A stretch of 64,000 bases of DNA from Arenicola marina. Lineage: Eukaryota; Annelida; Polychaeta; Arenicolidae. Under the pieces are notes generated by a model. That model made no database searches, was not told the DNA's origin, and saw only the letters and a list, made by a program, of their open reading frames with translations. Location of the stretch: assembly GCA_964019135.1 (NCBI GenBank), contig OZ025260.1, positions 21,942,254 to 22,006,253 of the forward strand, in the 5' to 3' direction. Made by a program: the position numbers and the translations under genes. Positions 34,754-45,962 of the stretch are shown here, piece by piece (within the stretch, counting starts at the first letter, position 1; every line of letters starts with the position of its first letter).

Positions 34754-37461
34754 GGGTGGACAGGACAACTAGTATGATCACTGCAAGGGTGGACATGACA
34801 ACTAGTATGATCACTGCAAGGGTGGACATGACAACTAGTATGATCACTGCAAGGATGGACACGACAACTAGTATGTTCACTGAAACAGTGGACATGACAA
34901 CTAGTATGATCACTGAAATGTGGACATGACAACTAGTATGGTCACTGAAAGGGTGGACATGACAACTAGTATGGTCACTGAAAGGGTAGACATGACAACT
35001 AGTATGGTCAGTGAAAGGGTGGACATGACAACTAGTATGGTCACTGAAAGGATGGACATGACAACTAGTATGGTCACTGAAAGGGTGGACATGACAACTA
35101 GTATGGTCACTGAAAGGGGAACATGACAACTAGTATGGTCACTGAAAGGGTGGACATGACAACTAGTATGGTCACTGAAAGGGTGGACATGACAACTAGT
35201 ATGGTCACTGAAAGGGTGAACATGACAACTAGTATGGTCACTGAAAGGGTGGACATGACAACTAGTATGGTCACTGAAAGGGTGGACATGACAACTAGTA
35301 TGGTCACTGAAAGGGTGGACATGACAACTAGTATGTTTACTGAAAGGGTGGACATAACAACTAGTATGATCACTGAAATGTGGACATGACAACTAGTATG
35401 GTCACTGAAAGGGGGGACATGACAACTAGTATGTTCACTGAAAGGGTGGACATGACAACTAGTATGGTCACTGAAAGGGTTTACATGACAACTAGTATGG
35501 TCACTGAAAGGGTGGACATGACAACTAGTATGGTCACTGAAAGGGTGAACATGACAACTAGTATGGTCACTGAAAGGGTGGACATGACAACTAGTATGGT
35601 CACTGAAAGGGTGGACATGACAACTAGTATGGTCACTGAAAGGGTGAACATGACAACTAGTATGGTCACTGAAAGGGTGGACATGACAACTAGTATGGTC
35701 ACTGAAAGGGTTTACATGACAACTAGTATGGTCACTGAAAGGGTGGACATGACAACTAGTATGTTTACTGAAAGGGTGGACATAACAACTAGTATGATCA
35801 CTGAAATGTGGACATGACAACTAGTATGGTAACTGAAAGGGTGGACATGACAACTAGTATGATCACTGAAAGGGTGGACATGACAACTAGTATGATCACT
35901 GAAATGTGGACATGACAACTAGTATGGTAACTGAAAGGGTGGACATGACAACTAGTATGATCACTGAAAGGGTGGACATGACAACTAGTATGATCACTGA
36001 AAGGGTGGACATGACAACTAGTATGATCACTGAAATGTGGACATGACAACTAGTATGGTAACTGAAAGGGTGGACATGACAACTAGTATGATCACTGAAA
36101 GGGTGGACATGACAACTAGTATGATCACTGAAAGGGTGGACATGACAACTAGTATGGTCACTGAAAGGGTGGACATGGCAACTAGTATGGTCACTGAAAG
36201 GGTGAACATGACAACTAGTATGGTCACTGAAAGGGTGGACATGACAACTAGTATGGTCACTGAAAGGGTGGACATGACAACTAGTATGGTCACTGAAAGG
36301 GTGGACATGACAACTAGTATGTTTACTGAAAGGGTGGACATAACAACTAGTATGATCACTGAAATGTGGACATGACAACTAGTATGGTCACTGAAAGGGG
36401 GGACATGACAACTAGTATGTTCACTGAAAGGGTGGACATGACAACTAGTATGGTCACTGAAAGGGTTTACATGACAACTAGTATGGTCACTGAAAGGGTG
36501 GACATGACAACTAGTATGGTCACTGAAAGGGTGAACATGACAACTAGTATGGTCACTGAAAGGGTGGACATGACAACTAGTATGGTCACTGAAAGGGTGG
36601 ACATGACAACTAGTATGGTCACTGAAAGGGTGAACATGACAACTAGTATGGTCACTGAAAGGGTGGACATGACAACTAGTATGGTCACTGAAAGGGTGGA
36701 CATGACAACTAGTATGGTCACTGAAAGGGTGGACATGACAACTAGTATGTTTACTGAAAGGGTGGACATGACAACTAGTATGATCACTGAAAGGGTGGAC
36801 ATGACAACTAGTATGATCACTGAAAGGGTGGACATGACAACTAGTATGGTCACTGAAAGGGTGGACATGACAACTAGTATGGTCACTGAAAGGGTGGACA
36901 TGACAACTAGTATGGTCACTGAAAGGGTGGACATGACAACTAGTATGTTTACTGAAAGGGTGGACATGACAACTAGTATGATCACTGAAAGGGTGGACAT
37001 GACAACTAGTATGATCACTGAAAGGGTGGACATGACAACTAGTATGATCACTGAAAGGGTGGACATGACAACTAGTATGTTTACTGAAAGGGTGGACATG
37101 ACAACTAGTATGATCACTGAAAGGGTGAACATGACAACTAGTATGGTCACTGAAAGGGTGGACATGACAACTAGTATGGTCACTGAAAGGGTGGACATGA
37201 CAACTAGTATGATCACTGAAATGTGGACATGACAACTAGTATGGTAACTGAAAGGGTGAACATGACAACTAGTATGGTCACTGAAAGGGTGGACATGACA
37301 ACTAGTATGGTCACTGAAAGGGTGGACATGACAACTAGTATGGTAACTGAAAGGGTGGACATGACAACTAGTATGATCACTGAAAGGGTGAACATGACAA
37401 CTAGTATGGTCACTGAAAGGGTGGACATGACAACTAGTATGGTCACTGAAAGGGTGGACAT
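34754..37461. repeat. 33-bp minisatellite, about 82 copies, with 986-bp duplicated block
   Basis: The unit core is gtggacatgacaactagtat followed by ggtcactgaaagg. A 32-bp variant (actgaaatgtggacatgac) recurs near 34912, 35371, 35804, 35899, 36028, 36358 and 37214. Runs starting near 35380 and 36366 are identical over about ten consecutive variant units, showing a 986-bp segmental duplication within the array. Frames are open on both strands for the same arithmetic reason as in the other arrays. Confidence 0.96.
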
Positions 37462-38564
37462 CAAGGTCATTACGGTGAATATGAGTAATTGTATGAACAG
37501 GTCTTAACAGTTCACATGAGTTATTTCGCATCTGCACTGACATGCAATAGGGGACTGTAAACAAGCACATTAGCACCATTGGGTCTCTGCAGATATCGAT
37601 TCTTTGACAACGATCTATGGATGATTACATGCAACGATGTTATTTTTATGAGGATCTCATATCATATAGGGTAAGGGGGGGTATATTATTGGCGGACACG
37701 TCAATCACATAAGCTTTAATTGTCTGGGAACGGCAAATGCATTTTGGTCGTAATCGTGTGTGGTAATTACTTACCCCGTTATCCCCCATGTTCATTCTGT
37801 TAGATACAATGCATGTGTATATATATATATATATGCATCATCGCTATAACAATGCTGCGATCGACAATATTATCTAGGGACAATCCATGAAAAAGCACAA
37901 CAGAAAAACGTCTGTCCCTCGAGCCCCCAGCAGTCATCGACCTCCGTTGGGTCCAATATCACCCCCCCCCCCCCACCCTCACACTTTACACCCTCACACT
38001 TTACCCCGTCAGCCCCCCCCCCCTCCCTCGACCTCCGTTGGGTCCAAAATCAGCCCTCCCCCCCCCCACACACACACACTTTACCCCGTCACCTCACCCC
38101 CCATTGGTGCCTCCATGGCAGCGCACCTGCTAAGCCACTGCCCCATCTTCTCGCGGCACCACGTGGTCTACCTGGGGTGTCTCGACACTCGACCTTTGGC
38201 TTGGTCTCCCGGATCGCCTTAGCCCGGCATAGAGACTTGGAGGGTGAGGATTCCGGACAATGGCTTCATTGTGTCCAATACAGAGGCGCGGGGACAATTA
38301 AGGCGGTGGCGCTCAGCAGCAATTCCGTAATGGTTCATATTTATAGCAGCTTTTACGACTGGGCGTGGTCGGGGGATTGGTAGGACAATATAACGAGGCA
38401 TTACCAGTGTTGTTATTGTTAGCCTGATGGATGCTCTTATCGAAGGTAAGGAAGGAACACCGGTGGTGCTTGCAATCAACCGACCACGATGATAATTAGC
38501 GCTCGGGAGTGTAATGCGACGTAAGTGCAGAGGAAAGGCGGAGGGTCGGGGTGGAGGGAGGAGG

Positions 38565-38800
38565 GTCGAATATATGTGGCAGGGGGGGGGGGGGGTGGAG
38601 GGGGGGGGGTAGAATATATGTGGCAGGGCGTGGGAGTGGAGAGAGGGGGGTTGAATATATGTGGCAGGGGGTGGGGGTGGAGGGAGGGGGTAGAATATAT
38701 GTCGCAGGGGTGGGGGGTAGAGGGAGGGGGTAGAATATATGTCGCAGGGGTGGGGGTGGACGGAGGGGGGCTAGAATACATGTGGCAGGGGGTGGAGAGG
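38565..38800. repeat. G-rich minisatellite, about 45-bp unit, 6 copies
   Basis: Units share tagaatatatgtggcagggg followed by a variable G-rich tract. Confidence 0.8.
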
Positions 38801-39588
38801 GTGGGGAGCAACATAACGTGCGATAAGGGAATCCAGTCGTGGGAGGTTTGCATCAACAGCCTAGAGGGGGGGGGGTGACAATTGATCAGGAACGATGGTG
38901 AGGTTGGCAATAAGTGGGGTGGCCAAATGAGGTTGGGACGGTGGTGTGGTCCAGGTAGCACCTCGCAGTTAGCACATTAGAGTAAGATATCGCCATATTA
39001 CTGTAGTGGGTGAGAATGAAGGAACGGGGCAGGAGGGAGGGGCGGGGGGGTCCTTGGTGACACTTTTCTTTGTTTTCACTTTGCCCACTTGAACCTAAGC
39101 TGTTAGATTCATTACCTTTCCGTCCAGGGAAAGAGGGTGATTGCTGTATGGGCTCCTTATCCCCTAGCACGATAGCTGTCCATTAAACTAACAGGAAATG
39201 GCGGCAAAATTGAACCAACGGTTTATGTTTAAGTTACTCCAGTGGTAAAGGTAGACTCCACGCTTGTATCTTTGTTCCACTGTGTTAACACCCAAGCTAC
39301 CAGAGGCCTAATGATTGTGTTTACCCTTCGTTTATACCTTGTTATTATCGGCGTGACGTCGGCCTGGGTCATTAGCGCTGTGGCATAATGACCATGCCAG
39401 CGCCACGCGCGCTGGACATCATTACCCGATGCCGCGGTCTTCAGTCGATAGTAAAGTGACATCCCTGCCAGTGGCCTCCCAGGTATAGGGCCCCATAGGG
39501 GCTTTTTCGACACGGCGAAACGGCGATTTTTAAAATCGACAACGCGACATTGAGGTTGTCTTAGAATCGACATGCGACATAAGACTTA

Positions 39589-39726
39589 GCGACACGCGAC
39601 GTGGAACTTTTCTTAAAATCGACACGCGACATGGACCTTTTCTTAAAATCGACACGCGACATGGACCTTTTCTTAAAATCGACACGCGACATGGACCTTT
39701 TTCTTAAAATCGACACGCGACATGGC
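39589..39726. repeat. 30-bp tandem repeat, about 4.5 copies
   Basis: The unit is cgacacgcgacatggacctt followed by ttcttaaaat. The flanking sequence from 39490 carries diverged cgacannncgaca motifs of the same kind, suggesting the array grew inside a dispersed repeat. Confidence 0.85.
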
Positions 39727-39754
39727 TACCCCCCCTCAGGGGCCCTAGGTGTAG

Positions 39755-39965
39755 ACTGGTTGGTTGTATATTCAGGAAGCTTTATCCACTTTGGGTTATA
39801 TCGCGTCAATGAGAGAAGGAAGGGAGAGTGGAGCCATGTCTCCGGGGGTAACCCCCTACTCTTTGCGAAGAAGGACACTGGATCTTTATCTTGCGACCAC
39901 CCATACTCAGGTGGCCAGAGAACTCATGGCGAATGCCCTAACCGACTGAGCTGTTGGCGCGGCCC
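39755..39965 (-). mobile_element. SINE family A, copy 3, internally deleted
   Basis: It shares ttggttg, tatcgcgtcaatgagagaag, gtggagccatgtctccgggg and the minus-strand head CAGCTCAGTCGGTTAGGGCA with the other two copies. About 50 bp are missing between the gcgaccac block and the caggtggccagag block. Confidence 0.8.
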
Positions 39966-41679
39966 CTGCCCGCCCGCCTGTTGGCTGGAGACTGGGAGAA
40001 TAAAGCGGGCGGTTTCACAGGCTCCGGGAGAAATAACCCTGTGTGTAGGGGCTAAGCATGAAAACCGAGAAAATATATAAAAGAGAAGTTAGCATTGGCC
40101 GCATCGAGAAACTGCGGTCTTTATTGCGGCTCACTGATGTGTTGGGTGACTTTTGCCGGAATCAGTTTCACCCCCCCCCCTCCCCCGGGCCCCACCCTCT
40201 CTCTATACTGGGCCCACGAGTGAGCAAGATTTGGTTGCGGACTATTGGCTCAGTCTCTTGGGTCATATCCTATGGTATTATATACAGTGGGCAGGGACTA
40301 GTATTATAGTAAACAAAATACCCCTACGTCACTATAAAACAAGACATGTTTCGTATTAAATAAGTCACGAGCAAACCCAATTTTGTCGCCATATATAACG
40401 CCTCAATTTCCTGATATTTTTTCATTGGCGAAGTGTAGGAAGTTTATAAATGGACGGCAGGAACAACATAGCTACGAATTTCGAAATAAGCATTCCTGTC
40501 CAGTCAATTAGCCTTTCCTATTATAATAATTCACGAGGTAATAGTATTACCAATGGTATTGAGCCAACGTAATAGCGTAATTGACACAGTTCCCTCCTGT
40601 TGTCATACCGCTTGGGCCCTGAGCGAGCGGCATATACTTCCTGTCATTAGTTCCAGTGGGTACAGAGACTGGAGACAATGGGAGGGGCCTTCATAGGCCT
40701 TCATCTGTGGCCTTGGGCAGGTATTATCGGGAGGGGGGGGGGGTGGGTGGGGAACTGAACGAGCAGGTCCCAAGCCTGCATGGAGCCCGAGGCGCCCAGA
40801 GACATGAAGCCCCCACCTACATGACCCCAAGCTTCCTGTATATATCCGACCCCCATCACCCACCTCCAACACAGGGTTCCTGCAGATCCTCGTTCCCGCT
40901 CTCCTTCACCCACCCTCACACAAGATACTGTAGATATTCGTTCTCACCCCCACCCCCCACCCCCCTCTCTCCCACCACCCACCTCAACCCTAACTTCCCG
41001 TATATATCCCCCCGCCCTTCCTCACCCCAGGCTTTCTGTATATATCCTTCCCCACCAACCTTCCAGCCGCTCCATGCATTTCACCCGCTACATTAGTACC
41101 GATGTCATATTGTTCATTCTTCAACTTGATGCATTGCTCGAACAAACAATGCTGTGGCCATTATAGCGAATCAACGTTACCATGGCTACAGCCGCACTCT
41201 CCACTGCAGCAGTCGCGATGAATGTGTTGTTATGCGTTGCGTCAACGGGAAAAAAAACGCCGGTCTATCCTTGCAAAAAATCGATATCGATTTTTCCTTG
41301 GGTTTCAGTGTCCTTTCCTACGATGACCGCTCGCCACGCCCGGCTTTCAGCTCGTGACAAGCCCCTACAGCATCCCACAGATCCTATGGGGTGTCCCATA
41401 TTGAACCTGCCATTTGCACCTGACCTGGACCCATTTGAGTCGCGGGTGATCAAAATAGTTTACTAAATATGGGTCAGTCTGTGTCGATATGGCAATCTGA
41501 CACAACTTATTGACTTGTTGTGAGCGGTGTATGAGTGAGATGCGGCACTCGGCGCTGTGAGGCGAGGTAGGGCGTGACATGTCCGGGTGACATGCATTGG
41601 TTATAAATACGTTGAGATACGATTTCATCTTATGCATTCTTGAATATTACTTCGGATGCCTTCTAAGATCAATTGACGT

Positions 41680-42480
41680 TAGGGGGGTGGGGGTATCTTT
41701 TCCTCGATTCCTCGATATTCGCGATTGTCTTACGTCGGTGGATTCGGTTTGTGTGTCTGTTTGTCTTGTCGCGCCATATCTGTCGAATGCCTCAAGATAT
41801 CGACTTCAAAATGCACAAAATGATGCGGAATGGCAACCGTCAGGCTAAGTTTGTAGATGGGCCATGTAGGTCAAAGGTCAAGGTCACAGGAATTTTTCGA
41901 AATTCACTTAACCATTGAAAGATAAGACACAAAAACGGAAAAATCGCTATAACGTTCGCAGTTTTCATTTAATCACGCTGCAATTTATTTCACGTATTGG
42001 GCCCATTAGGACCTTCTATGTCGTTTTTCATTTGTGCGAATCGCTCAAATAGTTTTCCCGCTAAAAATTCCCAAAGTTTAACATGGGACCCTACGGGAGC
42101 ATTTTGGCGGGAAAATGGCCTCCCCAATTTCTCCATGAAGGGGACATGTCAGACAAACGACACCTTGCGTGAGATATAACATTAGTATTTGGGCGTAAAG
42201 TACTATATTGATCAAGGTCACGCTTCAAATGTCAAGGTCACAACAAGGTCAAGGTCACGAATCATGTTTTTCTTTGTAGCTCCGTTAATATTGGCTCAAA
42301 AGATCCGCGGTTTGTCTCAAAGTATTCTTCTGAGAGAGGCACAAAAGAAATGTGGTCTCAGATTTCACCTCACATTTATCGAGCTATTGGATGGTTAAAT
42401 TTGACCCGAATAAAAATGGAGAAAAATCGCTGTGCCTACATGAATGCAGATAGACTTCTTGTATGTCATGGAATCGGTAC
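41680..42480. mobile_element. probable dispersed repeat rich in AGGTCA half-sites
   Basis: Contains gtaggtcaaaggtcaaggtc near 41866 and a cluster of four caaggtca motifs at 42215-42260, separated by about 330 bp of AT-rich sequence. Blocks of this kind are common dispersed repeats in marine invertebrate genomes. No terminal repeats or coding region could be delimited, so the boundaries are approximate. Confidence 0.4.
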
Positions 42481-45374
42481 CAATATTACTGACATCATGT
42501 GTGCCAAATACCATTCAAATTAGACCAGTGCTTTGCACGCAATAAACAACAACAAAACAATAACATGGCCGATCCCATTATAAAGCTTCGATACGCCAAA
42601 TGACTCCCGGCGCGCTGACATTTCGGCCTATACTCTGTCAGTAATGCATGTACATATTCGGCACTCGCTATATATATACCAGTTGCACTTATCCCCAGAT
42701 TTTCGTCTCCCTTCTCAAGCTACGCTTGACGTTCTCGTTTTTTTCTCATCCAGCTTGATCAATCCTCATTTATATTGACCCTTCTGAATTCTTGGCGATT
42801 CGGTCTTACTCTCCCTAATTCTAGAGGATTCATGATTCAGAGAGGATCACCCCCCCCCCCCCATATTAGCGAGGATTCTAAACACTTGTAAGACAATTTC
42901 GAAGCACAAAACCACTCTTTGGAGTTTTTTTTGGTTGGACTTGTTTTGTTTTTTGTTGGACATTTTTGTCCTGTTTGGCAAATGGCGTCATATGGCATTT
43001 CGGCGTAATAATCCCCGATTATGGTAGATACAGCAGTAAACACGTCCTTGACCTCGAACGTCATTGGCGGTCATTGATATGTTCATTTACGTGTACTTGG
43101 CACAAAGCCTTACATATGTCCATTATCGTCTGGCTCAGCAGATGGAAAGCCAGTTTGACCATGAATAGTAAAAGTGTAATGCCACTCTCTCCCTTCGACT
43201 CACTTCGCTAAGGCTCCATTATATCTATGTTGTCGTCTCTTTCCTCAAAGTATTTTCATACTCGATCGCCAGGGCGGCGCCGCGCAAATTGATAGGACAA
43301 GTGCGCTGTGCATTTCTAGAAATTAATTAACCCAGCCTATGCCTAATAACACAGAGTATCAGCTGATAAAAAAACAGATTTCACTCTCAATTAGAACTTT
43401 GTCAAAGTTGTACAAGATGTATTTTGCTGTCTCAAATACCCAGAGCTCGTTATTTTTATGTTTTATGCTTGAAATTTTTTATAATGTTGCAAGAAATTAA
43501 CGTTGGTGTGACCGTTTTTCAAGAATCTGGAAATTCGCCCCCGGCCAACAGCAGCCGTAAAAGCGGAGCTTGCGTAGCGCCACCGTGCGGGAGTTTGTTG
43601 TACTGCGCTTGGAAATGTGTACAGTGTTCTTATGTGTGTACGCTATGGGGATATTACATGTGTTTGCAGACACATTGTGCTTGTTTTTACATGCATTTAC
43701 AACTGTGTTAGGCGGCTCCAGTTGGAATTTAGCCATTCTATTTTCACTTTTACCACATATATAATTATTCGACAAATTAATGAAAGAAACCCCACCAAGG
43801 AAGCATTACTGCCATCAGAGCTCAATCATGCACTCACCAAGCTGGTTGGACCTTTAAACCAACAATATGCTTCTGAAACTACTCTCGGCCGTCCATCGTT
43901 ATGCGTGATCGTTCTTATCGCGATCATCATTAACTTAGGTCTCGCGAAACATTCCTTTTACAGACAAGTCGCCGTGAAAATATTGCTGTAGTGTATGTAA
44001 AGGACAAGGTTATTTATACCACGGATGGACGGGACTGCATAATTGTCGCTGTCTACAGGTAGTCAGGCCTTAAGCCTATCATTAAGCCGCTGAGCGAACA
44101 AATCTGGCACAGGTTGACGGAGACAACTCGACGCCACAGACGGTCTCACACCAGATTTGCTGGACTTTAGGCCAAATGTGCCGAGTGTCGTTCATGTCAT
44201 AATGACGGTGTAATAATCCCTGCATACATGGACACCGTGCTCAGAACTGCGTGTGAGATAACAGTAAAATCTAGGCGGGGGTAAAACGATTAGTCTACCG
44301 GACAGTTTAATTAATTTGGCATCTGCTCAGATCTCGACCACGAACGTTCACCTCCGTTGGTCACAATCAGTACTGCGTCAGTCAGCACACGAGTGGGGGG
44401 GGGGGGGCATAGGCCGATGTCGTCAGTACTCTTAGTTCCTTAGATTTCCTTAGTCACACGCCTCTCTCCTTAGTGCTCTTCCATTTTTTCCGCTCAGGCA
44501 AAGACCGTGGTTGCGTGAGCTTTGTCAGGAGCTCGTGTCTGTGTGTTTTTATGTTGCGTTCGGCCTTTTGAGGTTTGATGTAGTGAAAGGAGGAAGCAGT
44601 ACGGCGATGTTGTCGCGTCGTTTTGTAAAACGTCTACAGGTTAAACGCGTCCACCTCCGTGACGAAACCGATAGGGTTACCGAAGGAGAGCTTCTAATGC
44701 ACGGTGTCTAGTAATGACACGGCGGAATCACCAGGCAGGTGGTCAGGCCGTGTCGGCACCACGAACGGCTCGCCGGGCCCGCTAAACCTTTAAGGCAGTT
44801 TTAGCATGTTTTGTCGTTGAGTCTGTAAAACAACAATTTCAACATCAAACTGCGCGGACGTGTTTATCGCGCGCGGACGTCCTAGCGAGCCGCGGTCGAC
44901 ATCACACAGAATACCAAACATCAAGAAGAGATTGGTAATATACAAATTTTTTTTTTAGCCCGAGCGGGGAGACTTCGGAAAGGTGACTGTGCGTGAGGTC
45001 GGTCGGGTAGGTTGGAGGTGTGAAGGTAGCGGACTGTAGATGCGGCGCCAGAGAAGATCAAGCGAGGTTCAGTGTGGGGCTTGAGTCCAGTAGTAGGTAC
45101 ATGTATTTCTGTGACATCCAATGCAATTAGGCTATTATCCATATACTCGCACTGTTTGTACCATGCATGACCTCTGAAATATAGTACATCAAAAAAACAA
45201 AGGACTCTAAAGGCGGAAGGCATGATTAATTATATCGGGGTGTATCCTTCATCATTAACTGTTGCCAATGGCTTATCATGGGAAAGGTATGGAACTCTTC
45301 TAACCTGAGCATGATATAAAGACATTGGCATTGAGCGCGAGACGAGTGGGCCATATCGTTGTACCAAAGGTAAG

Positions 45375-45690
45375 TGGGGGGGAGGGTGAAGCGGGATGAG
45401 GGGAGGGTAAGTAGGCGAGGTGGGGTGAGGGGTAAGTAAGGGGGCGAGGTGGGGTGAGGGTATGGTTAGGTGGCAAAACAGGGTGAGGAGAGGAGGGTGA
45501 GTAGGCGAGGTGGGGTGAGGGGTAAGTCAGGGGGCGAGGTGGGGTGAGGGGTAAGTAAGGGGGCGAGGTGGGGTGAGGGGTAAGTAAGAGGGCGAGGTGG
45601 GGCGAGGGTATGGTTAGGTGGCAAAACAGGGTGAGGAGGGGAGGGTAAGGGACGAGTCAGGAGAGTGGGGTGGGGTGAGGGAAGAATATA
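45375..45690. repeat. G-rich minisatellite just upstream of the receptor gene
   Basis: About ten irregular units of roughly 28-32 bp built on ggcgaggtggggtgaggggt and aagtaaggg. It ends about 170 bp before the TATA-like box at 45859. Confidence 0.8.
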
Positions 45691-45857
45691 GGACTGACAA
45701 GGAGTGACGCGGCTAGGGGAAGCAGTCGGGGTGGCAGCGGGGGTGGGTGGTGGTGGTAGGCGCTTGAGACGGGTGAAGAATGGTGAAACGTCAGTACAGT
45801 CACCTGTTTACCGGAAGCCATGCATTAGTGCCACCTGGCGGGATCTACGTCTCAGGT

Positions 45858-45866
45858 GTATAAGAG
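45858..45866 (+). promoter_or_regulatory. TATA-like box of the receptor gene
   Basis: gtataagag lies about 40 bp upstream of the start codon. If functional, the 5' leader would be only about 10 bases, so the assignment is tentative. Confidence 0.45.
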
Positions 45867-45897
45867 CGCAACACTTCCTATATTCCAGAGACACGAG

Positions 45898-45962
45898 ATG
45901 GCAGGGTATTGGCTGATTCTGGCTGTGGCCGGATGGGCAGCGGCCGTTGACTCCGCAGAGAC
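45898..45962 (+). CDS. receptor exon 1: signal peptide
   Basis: ATG is followed by a hydrophobic leader ([15 protein letters not shown]). The gtacgt donor after GAGAC gives phase 2, which exon 2 completes. An alternative gtaaca donor 4 bp later would break the frame. Confidence 0.78.

Larger units (their letters stand above)
37462..45374. other. intergenic, no supported gene
   Basis: Low-complexity C tracts with a duplicated segment containing cgacctccgttgggtccaa at 37938 and 38029, G-rich repeats, SINE and AGGTCA-rich segments listed separately, and otherwise unique sequence. The frame at 41182-41466 begins with a hydrophobic Ala-rich leader but has no homology or splice evidence. Confidence 0.5.

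Noticed and set aside
31818..37579. Long frames (up to 402 codons) across the two 33-bp arrays
   Set aside because: The unit length is divisible by three. The frames exist on both strands and break wherever a 32-bp unit occurs.
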